64,000 nt of DNA from positions 1 through 64,000 of the forward strand of contig JAQIBS010000175.1 of assembly GCA_027858965.1 (NCBI GenBank). The letters run 5' to 3'. Under the pieces are notes generated by a model. The model worked only from the letters and a program-made list of their open reading frames with translations, ran no database searches and had not been told where the DNA came from. Every line of letters starts with the position of its first letter. The stretch's first letter is position 1. This stretch comes from Kiritimatiellia bacterium (lineage in GTDB: Bacteria > Verrucomicrobiota > Kiritimatiellia > RFP12 > UBA1067). The position numbers were made by a program, and so were the translations under genes. Shown in pieces: positions 8,814-16,765 of this stretch.

Positions 8814-9665
8814 ATGAGTTTAGATGGCATCATATTTGAAGTCAGAGAATTCTGTCTGCATGACGGGCCGGGTATCCGTACGCTTGTATTCTTCAAGGGG
8901 TGTCCTCTGCGGTGTGTCTGGTGTCACAATCCTGAAGGATTTTCGGACAAACCTCAACTGTTAGTGAACACGGCAACATGCATTCACTGTGACGCATGCC
9001 GCAACGTCTGCCAGCATCCTGACGAATGTATCCTGTGCGGTGAATGTGTGACGGTGTGTCCGCAGGGCTGCCGCCATATATGCGGTCGGCGGGTCTCCGC
9101 TGAAACGCTGGCATCGGAACTGAATACAAAACGCGATTTTTTTCAGAAATACGGAGGAGGGATAACCTTCTCCGGGGGTGAGCCTTTGGCTCAGGCCGAC
9201 TTTCTGGTAGATCTGGCTGAACGGTTGCGCCCCATTCATCTGGCAATTGAAACGTCGGGGTTTGCACCATTGGCAACGTATCAGCGTGCGGTTCAATCGG
9301 TGGATCTTGTGTTTCAAGATCTGAAACACCCTGATGCGGTTCAGCACAAGAAATATACAGGAGTCGATCCCCAGCCGATTTTTGATAACCTCGCATGGCT
9401 GAAAACAAGCGGAAAGCCCTTTATTGCCCGCATACCGCTGATTCCGGGAGTGAATGACGCACCCGAAACCCTTGAGCGTTTTGCGGACATGCTGACTGGC
9501 ACATCGGGATTGAAAGAGATTGAGCTGTTGCCTTACCACAAAATGGCCGGAGCCAAATACTCCTCAGTAGGCCTGACTTATGCGCCACCGTTCGATACTG
9601 ATCGTCCATGCGCACCCGATCTAACCGCCTTCACAGCGCGCGGGCTCCCCTGCCGCGTAATGTAG
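8814..9665 (+). CDS. Glycyl-radical enzyme activating enzyme (radical SAM)
   Basis: 283 residues. It would generate the glycyl radical on the 6486-8546 product by reductive cleavage of S-adenosylmethionine. The radical-SAM cluster motif is CPLRCVWC (Cys30, Cys34, Cys37). It is followed by a ferredoxin-like insert with two CX2CX2CX3C sets (Cys56/59/62/66 and Cys72/75/78/82), typical of activases for dehydratase-type glycyl-radical enzymes; the PFL activase lacks this insert. The SAM-binding GGGITFSGGEPL follows. Length and order fit the family well. The gene is co-directional with its presumed partner, separated by repeat-rich sequence. The ribosome site is weak. Confidence 0.93.
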   Translation: MSLDGIIFEVREFCLHDGPGIRTLVFFKGCPLRCVWCHNPEGFSDKPQLLVNTATCIHCDACRNVCQHPDECILCGECVTVCPQGCRHICGRRVSAETLASELNTKRDFFQKYGGGITFSGGEPLAQADFLVDLAERLRPIHLAIETSGFAPLATYQRAVQSVDLVFQDLKHPDAVQHKKYTGVDPQPIFDNLAWLKTSGKPFIARIPLIPGVNDAPETLERFADMLTGTSGLKEIELLPYHKMAGAKYSSVGLTYAPPFDTDRPCAPDLTAFTARGLPCRVM

Positions 9666-9767
9666 ATCTAAAGCTGCTTCATCCGTAAGTCAATTAAGCT
9701 CTTGTGTTTTGCTAAGCTATTTTATTTCAATATTTACTTGTGTGTTAAACGTCGCAGCTTTAGTCAA

Positions 9768-9945
9768 CAACGCTACGCGTTGCATAAATAATCACCCGTG
9801 TCCTAAAGGGACACTGCAAAACATTGTTGAGGTGCTCTTTCAGAGCACATCTCTGTATATAACACAGAGTTCCCAGGGCGATGCCCTGGGCTATGTTGAA
9901 TAGCCCTTTCAGGGCAATTTACGTGGCGGGGTCAAGGCCCCCGCC
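9768..9945. repeat. Array of short hairpins
   Basis: Seven palindromes occur within 180 bp: 9768-9782 (CAACGC-tac-GCGTTG), 9798-9814 (GTGTCC/GGACAC), 9832-9848 (GTGCTCT-ttc-AGAGCAC), 9851-9869 (CTCTGT/ACAGAG), 9872-9890 (CCCAGGGC-gat-GCCCTGGG), 9903-9915 (GCCCT-ttc-AGGGC) and 9925-9945 (GGCGGGG/CCCCGCC). They fill the 9666-9971 gap, which has no gene. Similar stems recur at 14914-14933 and 58755-59147, so this is a composite REP/BIME-like element rather than a single terminator. Confidence 0.85.
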
Positions 9946-9971
9946 CTACAGTTCACAGTTATATAAATGCC

Positions 9972-10884
9972 CTATTTGAATTTAATCAAAGTTCGATCAG
10001 CAATCAGAACGGGTGAGTCGTATACAGGAATGTTCTCGAACTTATACGATGTCCCGTTTACACTCCAGTCCTTCTTCGATATATCAAAGACCTTCCCGTT
10101 TCTCAAATCCACCAACACGGGGTTCTTAAAACAACCTGCCGGAAATTCAAAGGTCATGGGTGTTTTCGTGTTGGTATTGGTCGGAGTTTCTCCATCAGCT
10201 TTTCGTGATCATGGGTGTAGACAATATCTGCCAGAAGAAAGTAACTGGAAGGAATATCTCTTCCAAGGTCACCCATCATCTTCCGCATAACCCATTTAGC
10301 CTGAGAAAGCTCCGTCCACTCATACTTACTCAATGCATAAATTTTCTGGAATTCGGAGGGACAACCCAGCTCGCCCTGCCTAAGCTGTATTGAGCGACTG
10401 TATTTACTGACGACACGTTGGAATGCGACATAACCCGGATAGACCTTCGATGGATTGAAGGTATAGCCATGAAGTGTGATATCGTTGACAAGTCCGAGTT
10501 TTTCCTGTTCCTTAAAAATTCTCAGAAATGTATCGGCGTATTGCTGACCTTTCTTGCCTGTACTTGCTAACGCGAGAGCATAGAGAGTCGCATTGGGATT
10601 AATGCTCCGGATAATCTCCGCAGTCCGGATGTAAAAACTGGCATAATCCTCCGGCGTGACCTTACTTTTATTATCGGGTTCATTCCAGATCTCCCAGATA
10701 CCGACCTTTCCCTTGTACCGCTTGGCCATGGCAGTCACCCAATTATCCCAGGCCTTCAAGGCCTCTTCCGAGGATGGCAGACCAGCGCTGAGATGGATAG
10801 GTAGCTTATCTTGTCAACGGTCTGCCCTGAAACAAAGCTGGTTAAAAGAATCAGTGGCATAAAATACCAAGCGGCTGGTTTCAT
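9972..10884 (-). pseudogene. Decayed exported clan GH-A glycoside hydrolase
   Basis: The remnant starts with a good GGGAGGA ribosome site and a signal peptide (MKPAAWYFMPLILLTSFVSG), but the frame then runs out after about 42 codons. Coding resumes in another frame near 10760 in the second half of a clan GH-A barrel: VGIWEIWNEPDNKSK contains the acid/base Glu, and RQGELGCPSEF is a candidate nucleophile strand. A further frameshift near 10150-10210 separates the C-terminal beta domain, whose last 61 residues end at 9972. The front half of the barrel is missing. The intact relative in this window is the 37410-40139 product. Confidence 0.8.
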
Positions 10885-10973
10885 TAAAGTTCCTCCCTTT
10901 TAAACATTGCGCCAAAACCACATGCGAGACGATAATTTTTCTCCCTGAATGTGACACTTAGAATTGTATTTTA

Positions 10974-10985
10974 GCACAATTGTGC
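10974..10985. promoter_or_regulatory. Palindromic operator-like site GCACAATTGTGC
   Basis: A perfect 12-bp palindrome about 90 bp upstream of the decayed GH-A gene. On the minus strand it lies in the spacer of a possible promoter (TTACGG, 18 nt, TACAAT), the usual place for a repressor operator. It is a single copy in this window, and the reading rests on position and symmetry only. Confidence 0.35.
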
Positions 10986-11057
10986 GCCGTAACCATTGGA
11001 TTTTGTCGCATTTAGAGTTGCAATCCGGCTCTCCCTGAGAACTCTCGCACTGTATTC

Positions 11058-13007
11058 CTACTTATCGGTCCGGAAGGGGACAGCCGGCAATCCTGCGGCA
11101 TTGTAAAAAGTACACTCAGGATTGTTGGCCCAGGCATAGCGGACATAAGCTGGTTTCGGAATTGTTTCGTTCCAGACAACAACGCTCTCTCCCTCAATCT
11201 TTGCCTTGCCCCAGACAAATTTCTTATCCTCACCGGCAATGGCAAAACTCTTCAACTCGTCTCCCTTGACTATGAGCCCCCCACCTACATGCGTGAATTT
11301 AATTCGGATACGGTCGCCCTCCACTGCACTTGACTTATAGATCGGCCCGGAGACAACTATATCCTTATCGCCATAACAGTCGCGTTTGGCCCACAGGGCC
11401 AGGCGTTTGCCTACATCCTGTTTATTCTTCGGATGCACATTGGTGGCATCACCGATATCAATCGCTATTGCCATGCCGGTATGGGCAAGACTCAGGGTCT
11501 TTGTCTGTGATTCGCGGAATGCCGACCACCCACCATTACCAGGCTCTTTCATCCGTGCCTGATAAGCAGCCAGCTGAACAAAGTAGAAGGGTAGTGTTAG
11601 ATCACCCCAGAGTTTGCGCCAGGAAGTGATCATTGCAGGAAAGAGGACATCGTGCTGCTTAGAGCGTCCAGCATTGGACTCCCCCTGATACCAGAGAAAA
11701 CCACGAAGAGGATAGTTCGTAAAAGGAGCAATCATCGCATTATAGAGAGCGCACGGTACTTTGTAACCATAGGGGAGAATGCGGCTCAGCTTGGCCGGCT
11801 CCAGAGAGAGTTCCACCTTACACTTCCATTTCCTGGAAAGCATAACCTCGCCGCTTCCTTTCTGAGAGACCTTGAGTGGTGCTGGATAGCCAGGATGAAA
11901 ACCACCTTGATTTATCTCGTTGAAAATACGAACTGCCACGACATTGCGTCCAGCCTTAAGCAGCTCTGCCGGGATTGTATGTGTGCGGAAAACCCACTGA
12001 CTCTGATTGTTCTTTTCACGGCCGATCTCCTTGCCATTAAAGTAGGCAATGCTGTTCTGAGTGATAGGTCCGAGATACAGTCTGGCAGCTCTGCCAACCC
12101 AGCCAGCAGGAATATCCACCTCGGTACGGAACCAGACGGCACCATCGATATTCATGCCGCGCGACTCTATACTCCCCGGAACCGCAACCTCTTTCCAATC
12201 GGCTGCATCGTAATCAGGTGAGGCCCACTTCAAAGAGTCAGATTTAATGCCCGGATCTTTGTGTGCCGCTGCATCATACACACTCTGTTGCACAGCACTG
12301 TATGTCTTCCAATCCGGATACTCCTCCGCAGGGATATCCGCCGGTTGCGGCAGAAATTTGTCGGCCAGCAGAATCTCTTTCGGAACCCAGGCTTCGCATG
12401 CACTGGCACCTACAGCGCTGTTGATTACACCCATCGGAATGCGGTAGGTTGTATGCAGTTCACGGGCAAAGAAAAAGGCGGCAGCGGAAAACTGCTTAAC
12501 ATTTTCAGGCGTACAGACCAGCCATTTGCCTGCGGTATCTTTACGCGGTGCTGATGCCATATCACGAGTGACCATATAAAAGCGAATCTCAGGATAATCA
12601 GCGGCCTTCATCTCATCAGCAGCGTTATTAACATCCCGGACACGCATCTCCATATTCGACTGCCCCGAAGCCAGCCAGATATCGCCGATCAGAACGTTTT
12701 TGATTACAATTGTATTCTTTCCGATTACACGCATCTCTGTCGGCTTAGCGAGCTTCTTTAAAGGTTCAATCGTCACCTTCCAGTTGCCAGCTGCATCAGC
12801 AGTGGTCGCTTTGCTTTGACCGCAGAACTTCACCGTGACTTTCTCTGAAGGATCGGCCGTTCCATAAACCGGAACCGGCTTGCCCTGCTGCAGCAACATG
12901 TTATCTGAAAAAATGGCCGGCATTTTAATGTCGGCGTGTACGCCGCAGGCAACAAGGAATATAAAAACGGTTATTATGCGTTTTATTGAAAAAGGCTTTA
13001 TTTTCAT
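11058..13007 (-). CDS. Exported sialate O-acetylesterase-like protein (SASA, split by a lectin-like insert)
   Basis: 649 residues with a signal peptide ending near CGVHA. The SASA/SGNH esterase domain starts with the catalytic Ser117 in SGQSNME, and the catalytic His is likely in NVHPKNKQDVGKRLA. Between the esterase halves (about residues 235-400) sits a galactose-binding-like beta-sandwich of the GH2 type (WKEVAVPGSIESRG ... VVAVRIF), an arrangement common in this family. After the insert the core resumes (PLRGFLWYQGESNAGR). It removes acetyl groups from sugars, and in polysaccharide-degrading bacteria the targets are often hemicellulose or pectin decorations rather than sialic acid. The ATG has only a weak ribosome site. 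Confidence 0.88.
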   Translation of the reverse strand: MKIKPFSIKRIITVFIFLVACGVHADIKMPAIFSDNMLLQQGKPVPVYGTADPSEKVTVKFCGQSKATTADAAGNWKVTIEPLKKLAKPTEMRVIGKNTIVIKNVLIGDIWLASGQSNMEMRVRDVNNAADEMKAADYPEIRFYMVTRDMASAPRKDTAGKWLVCTPENVKQFSAAAFFFARELHTTYRIPMGVINSAVGASACEAWVPKEILLADKFLPQPADIPAEEYPDWKTYSAVQQSVYDAAAHKDPGIKSDSLKWASPDYDAADWKEVAVPGSIESRGMNIDGAVWFRTEVDIPAGWVGRAARLYLGPITQNSIAYFNGKEIGREKNNQSQWVFRTHTIPAELLKAGRNVVAVRIFNEINQGGFHPGYPAPLKVSQKGSGEVMLSRKWKCKVELSLEPAKLSRILPYGYKVPCALYNAMIAPFTNYPLRGFLWYQGESNAGRSKQHDVLFPAMITSWRKLWGDLTLPFYFVQLAAYQARMKEPGNGGWSAFRESQTKTLSLAHTGMAIAIDIGDATNVHPKNKQDVGKRLALWAKRDCYGDKDIVVSGPIYKSSAVEGDRIRIKFTHVGGGLIVKGDELKSFAIAGEDKKFVWGKAKIEGESVVVWNETIPKPAYVRYAWANNPECTFYNAAGLPAVPFRTDK

Positions 13008-13053
13008 CTGACGGCATCCTCTTTTTTAGTTACTTACATCTTTGCTTTTCATA

Positions 13054-13139
13054 CGCGCCCTCCCGCAGTCGCGGGAGAGGCACGTCCTACAACATTTAGC
13101 AAACCTTCGGTGTAGGGCGTGCCTCTCGCAGAGGGCGCG
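13054..13139. repeat. Long imperfect inverted repeat
   Basis: The left arm 13054-13090 (starting CGCGCCCTC, with its own CCGC/GCGG hairpin) pairs with the right arm 13112-13139 (ending GAGGGCGCG). A related, weaker arrangement of GCCCTCCC-type arms occurs at 43569-43648. It lies between two minus-strand genes and has no open frame. Confidence 0.7.
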
Positions 13140-13203
13140 CAAATATAACAAGATTCCAATTTCGCTGGGTTAATTGCTAACAAACAAAGTATCCTTTTGG
13201 ATG

Positions 13204-14847
13204 CTATTTAGAAATCACCTTCACATTCTTGAACATAAACTTATTATCGCTGACCCTAAGGGGTTTACCGCTAGCGGTGGTCACATTCTTCAGGATGACC
13301 TCCTTAGTCTTGACTGACGGAAACTTTTCCTTGTAGGAATCGTCCTTGAACTTCGAATTGAAATTAGAAAAAATGGCCGGACCCTTATAGTTCTTTCCAT
13401 GGTTTGTATCGTCAATGCGAAGATTCTCGATCTCGATCCGTTCCGGCATGAAACAGGTATACCCGAAATCATGCTGTCCCGAATAATGGCCACTGATCAG
13501 ACTGGCATTGGCCGATCTGCCGCACGAGGGCACAAAAACACAGTTACGGATGATAAACCTGCCTTGCCATGTACTGCCGTAATCGGAGCGAAGGTTGATG
13601 AAAGACCTTCCGTATACAGTGCTGTTTTCCACAAGAAAGGTGCCGAATCCTATGGCATTGATTCCCATATAGCCTAGTGTTGAATTGCGGATCGTGGCAT
13701 TAACGACGCCCTGATGGGCATCGAAGCGCGAGAAAGAACAGGTATCGAGAAGAAGGTTCTTGCAGAAGTTCGAGCCCATGATTCCCCAGCGGCTGCGGTC
13801 CTTGATGTCATTCGTCTGTTTACAGTTCACAAAAGAGAGATTCAGCGCCCGATTGAGGGAGATGTCGTAGGTGCCCATGCTGACAGGCTTGCCTGCGGAG
13901 CCGATTGTCCTGTAGGTCTTGTGACCTGTCAGGATTGTATTGCGCACCGTAACATAAGCGCAGGAGCTGATATTGATGAATCCGCCGTAGGGAGCTCCAT
14001 GGTCTCCTTCGTCAGTAATATGGTGCTCCAACCCATCGATCATCACATTGGAACGTTTTATTGCAATGCCCCTGCCGTAATAGGAATATTTCGAATCAGC
14101 GGCGTTAGCCTTGGTGGTGAAAATTCCCCCGGTGATGGTCAACTGCTTCCTGTCAATCGGCTGGGCGGTGATCTTTGTAATCTGATCGAAATCCCAGATG
14201 ATCGGCGCATCCATAACTACATTACCCTTTTTATCCACGATGAACACATCGGTCTGAGCAGAGCCTTTGTTCTGATTCAAGCCATATCGGATATAACGTT
14301 TGGTCTTGGAGTCGGTAACACTAATGAAGCAGGGGCAGGGCAGGGAAACATCGATCTTTGACTGGTTTTTTTTGAGTGATGAAATCCCCTCTGGTTTAAA
14401 TGACTTCAGGGTTGATCGGACCTCAAAGATATTTGATCGGTTATTAGTGACAGCGATATCATCAATGATAAACTTGGCCGTTCCCCAGTCGGTATCGGTC
14501 TGAATGACAGCCGTCTTGTTTTTGCCGCCGATATAGTATGTTGCCCCCCCATCAGCTTTCACGGGAAGCTTATGCTCATTAGCAAATTTATGTGCCTTGA
14601 CAATGGCCTCGATATCATCGGTCACGCCGTCGCCGACAGCCCCGAATTTTTCATAGCGGACCACATCCGTAGTTTTTGTAGCTTCGCCATCTACGTGTTC
14701 TGCGGACAAAACAAATGGGCATACTCCAAAGAAAGATAACGCGGCAATGCCGCAACCAAAATTAAACATTGAACATCGAACGCTGAACTTCCAACGTCGA
14801 ATGCGTGGTAGCGCCGTTGGCGCAATTAATACATCATATTTTTTCAT
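13204..14847 (-). CDS. Pectate-lyase-superfamily right-handed beta-helix protein
   Basis: 547 residues. After the leader comes the pectate-lyase-3 entry motif YEKFGAVGDGVTDDIEAI, then strand-turn repeats of a parallel beta-helix rich in Asn and Gly (ISSCAYVTVRNTIL, RNCVFVPS). A role in binding or cleaving a pectin-like or other acidic polysaccharide is inferred from fold only; no catalytic set is evident. I chose the second ATG because GGAAG lies 9 nt upstream of it. The leader is odd: between MKKYDVLI and the hydrophobic core (CGIAALSFFGVCPFVLSA) lie about 20 residues (APTALPRIRRWKFSVRCSMF) encoded by a GTT-loop palindrome and the 7-bp minisatellite. Export may be affected. Confidence 0.75.
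   Translation of the reverse strand: MKKYDVLIAPTALPRIRRWKFSVRCSMFNFGCGIAALSFFGVCPFVLSAEHVDGEATKTTDVVRYEKFGAVGDGVTDDIEAIVKAHKFANEHKLPVKADGGATYYIGGKNKTAVIQTDTDWGTAKFIIDDIAVTNNRSNIFEVRSTLKSFKPEGISSLKKNQSKIDVSLPCPCFISVTDSKTKRYIRYGLNQNKGSAQTDVFIVDKKGNVVMDAPIIWDFDQITKITAQPIDRKQLTITGGIFTTKANAADSKYSYYGRGIAIKRSNVMIDGLEHHITDEGDHGAPYGGFINISSCAYVTVRNTILTGHKTYRTIGSAGKPVSMGTYDISLNRALNLSFVNCKQTNDIKDRSRWGIMGSNFCKNLLLDTCSFSRFDAHQGVVNATIRNSTLGYMGINAIGFGTFLVENSTVYGRSFINLRSDYGSTWQGRFIIRNCVFVPSCGRSANASLISGHYSGQHDFGYTCFMPERIEIENLRIDDTNHGKNYKGPAIFSNFNSKFKDDSYKEKFPSVKTKEVILKNVTTASGKPLRVSDNKFMFKNVKVISK
14762..14823. repeat. 7-bp minisatellite locus 3 plus palindrome, inside a coding sequence
   Basis: 14762-14803 holds six heptamers (TTAAACA, TTGAACA, TCGAACG and variants). 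14811-14823 is GCGCC-gtt-GGCGC. Both families otherwise occur between genes, but here they are in frame within the signal-peptide region of the beta-helix gene. Confidence 0.8.
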
Positions 14848-14913
14848 GGATAACATCTTCCTTCAAATCTTCCGAATTCTTATTGGGCAAAAGAAATATC
14901 GCACAGCTTGCGA

Positions 14914-15037
14914 GGCGGGGTCACGGCCCCCGCCCTACAGAAATGCGCCGGGTGAGGGCACCCAGCCTACAGCATCTCTTACCATTTCAACCTTTTAAAC
15001 GGCTTCAACCTTTTCAACGACTTCAACCTTTTTAACA
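14914..15037. repeat. Hairpins and an 18-bp tandem repeat
   Basis: 14914-14933 is GGCGGGG/CCCCGCC, followed by CTACAG; it matches 9925-9945. 14950-14963 is GGGTG-aggg-CACCC, also followed by a CTACAG-type end. 14985-15037 carries three copies of an ~18-bp unit (TTCAACCTTTTMAACGRC type). No gene is seen. Confidence 0.75.
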
Positions 15038-15040
15038 ATT

Positions 15041-16465
15041 TCACAGCTCACTCATATCATAAAGATAAAATCTATCCGCAATAGCGGACTGAACGCACCT
15101 CTGAACTATCGGTGCCGTGATATCGGTTACAGGTACATAATTGGGGGCTGTCTTCTGATTCGGCGAACGATAGCTGTTTCCCGCTACCCCCTCTCCGAAT
15201 ACCGGGGTCAGAATGGTACCGAAGAAGGACAATGCCGCCGTGTACCGCCCCACACCAAGATCCAGATGCAATGCATCTCTTGTCAGGTATTCATCATTGT
15301 TCACGCTGGTTGTCCGCAATGAATGAAAAGCCGTTCCTGTCGGAATCAGCAGATCGATGCCGGACTCAAAAACGGCTTTTTGAATAGTCTGTATCTGAGC
15401 TGACATCATTGCTTCCACGGTGTCGTATCCATATGCTTTCAGATACTTACCGTTGGGACTCGGCGTCCATCCCATATAGGTCGCCAGGACCATATTCGGA
15501 TTCGTGGCGTGCATCTTAATGGTTCTGATCCACTGACGCATATGAGGCTGATATGTTGACCAGCGCGGACTGTTGGCAGCGGAGTTGCCGATAACAATAA
15601 CGTCCCACTCTCTCGATTCAACAATCTCCTTCAGAGTCGGTGTGGTTTTGACTACAGGATTTCCGTCCGAATCCCAGAACTGATATGAATGTGTAGGGGT
15701 ATTCTCCGCCCAGAACTTATTCAGGTTCACATATGGGACCCCCGAATAGTATGCGCTTCCGACGTTCAAATGGATACCGGATGCCAAGGCTACATCCCTG
15801 ATAAGCGAAGCCTGATCGACCGACCATGAACTTCCCATAACGAGAACATCCAATACATCCTTTGTTTTATCCAGTTGAGGAAGCGGAGGATTTTTAATCT
15901 GACGCCAGAGCGAAGCGTTGGGTCCCTGCATCGCATCGACTCTGTCGAAAAGCCGCCTTGCAATCTCCATATCCTCAGGAACCACAAAATCCTTCAGTCC
16001 AACCCCGGCAACCGAATTTTCATAGACCGTATAGGAGTTGAACCTATAATAGACATCGTCATCCTTGTAGACAGAAGCATCAACCACCACATTGGTGTAG
16101 TGGATACCCTTCTTCTCAGGGAGCACGCCATGCGTAAACCGCACATCCTTATCGTAGAATGCGATGATAGGGTACTTCAACTGCCCCAGAGATTGTATGT
16201 GCCTTATAACATGCTTGCTATCTCTGTTCACTCTAATATACGGAGAGGCGCAGCGACCGGCAACCACACTACTGTATGTCAACTTCCCGGAATCATTCAC
16301 ATAGTGTATGTGGTTGCAATAGTCATTGAGCGGAGCTTCACGTAGTTTCTCGGATGGCTGCGCTACATCGACAGTCTCGGCACTCCATGAGACTAATCCC
16401 ATGAAAAGAATCAATACAATATTATAGAAATACACGCCACATCGATGCAGACAACCAAACCCCAT
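15041..16465 (-). CDS. Exported SGNH-type protein, DUF4886-like
   Basis: 474 residues with an N-terminal hydrophobic signal (YNIVLILFMGLVSWSA) and a GGGGGAA ribosome site before the ATG. The second half matches the DUF4886 pattern: VLVMGSSWSVDQAS as the nucleophile block (GSSWS in place of the common GNSFS), VIVIGNSAANS as the Gly/Asn block, and RDALHLDLGVGRYTAA with the distal Asp-x-x-His set. It probably hydrolyses an ester on a carbohydrate outside the cytoplasm. The first ~190 residues contain GRCASPYIRVNRDSK and resemble no domain I can name. Members often sit in polysaccharide-degradation clusters, as here. Confidence 0.75.
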   Translation of the reverse strand: MGFGCLHRCGVYFYNIVLILFMGLVSWSAETVDVAQPSEKLREAPLNDYCNHIHYVNDSGKLTYSSVVAGRCASPYIRVNRDSKHVIRHIQSLGQLKYPIIAFYDKDVRFTHGVLPEKKGIHYTNVVVDASVYKDDDVYYRFNSYTVYENSVAGVGLKDFVVPEDMEIARRLFDRVDAMQGPNASLWRQIKNPPLPQLDKTKDVLDVLVMGSSWSVDQASLIRDVALASGIHLNVGSAYYSGVPYVNLNKFWAENTPTHSYQFWDSDGNPVVKTTPTLKEIVESREWDVIVIGNSAANSPRWSTYQPHMRQWIRTIKMHATNPNMVLATYMGWTPSPNGKYLKAYGYDTVEAMMSAQIQTIQKAVFESGIDLLIPTGTAFHSLRTTSVNNDEYLTRDALHLDLGVGRYTAALSFFGTILTPVFGEGVAGNSYRSPNQKTAPNYVPVTDITAPIVQRCVQSAIADRFYLYDMSEL

Positions 16466-16765
16466 GATAATTCCCCCATATAAAAAAGACTGTTTATCTT
16501 TATATACCTCATAATGTAATGGTAATCAGAGTGTGTGTCAAGCAGAGGCGCATTGAACATTTCACAAGGGGCGCATTTCTGAGACCGAGCGCCGAGGCCG
16601 GCACCCCTCCCTGCATAACACATAGAGACGCATTCTGAAACGGGAGGGGCTTCGTCCTCGCCTGTTCTGAGCCTGTCGAAGGAAAGCCCATTGTTGGAAA
16701 CAGCAGATCTGTCATTACTGACTCAGAAGAACTGAAATCTAACGATCGACATATGTCGCGCCGAA
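16466..16765. other. Non-coding 300-bp gap with an inverted repeat
   Basis: An imperfect inverted repeat (CGAGGCCGGCACCCCTCCC near 16585-16606 against GGGAGGGGCTTCGTCCTCG near 16640-16662) is followed by a TTCTGAGCCTGTCGAAGGAA segment. I recall the latter as common dispersed sequence in many bacteria, but it is single-copy here. I see no gene. Confidence 0.6.

Noticed and set aside
13714-14361. 215-codon plus-strand frame
   Set aside because: It is antisense to the pectate-lyase-like gene and has no recognisable motif or start signal.
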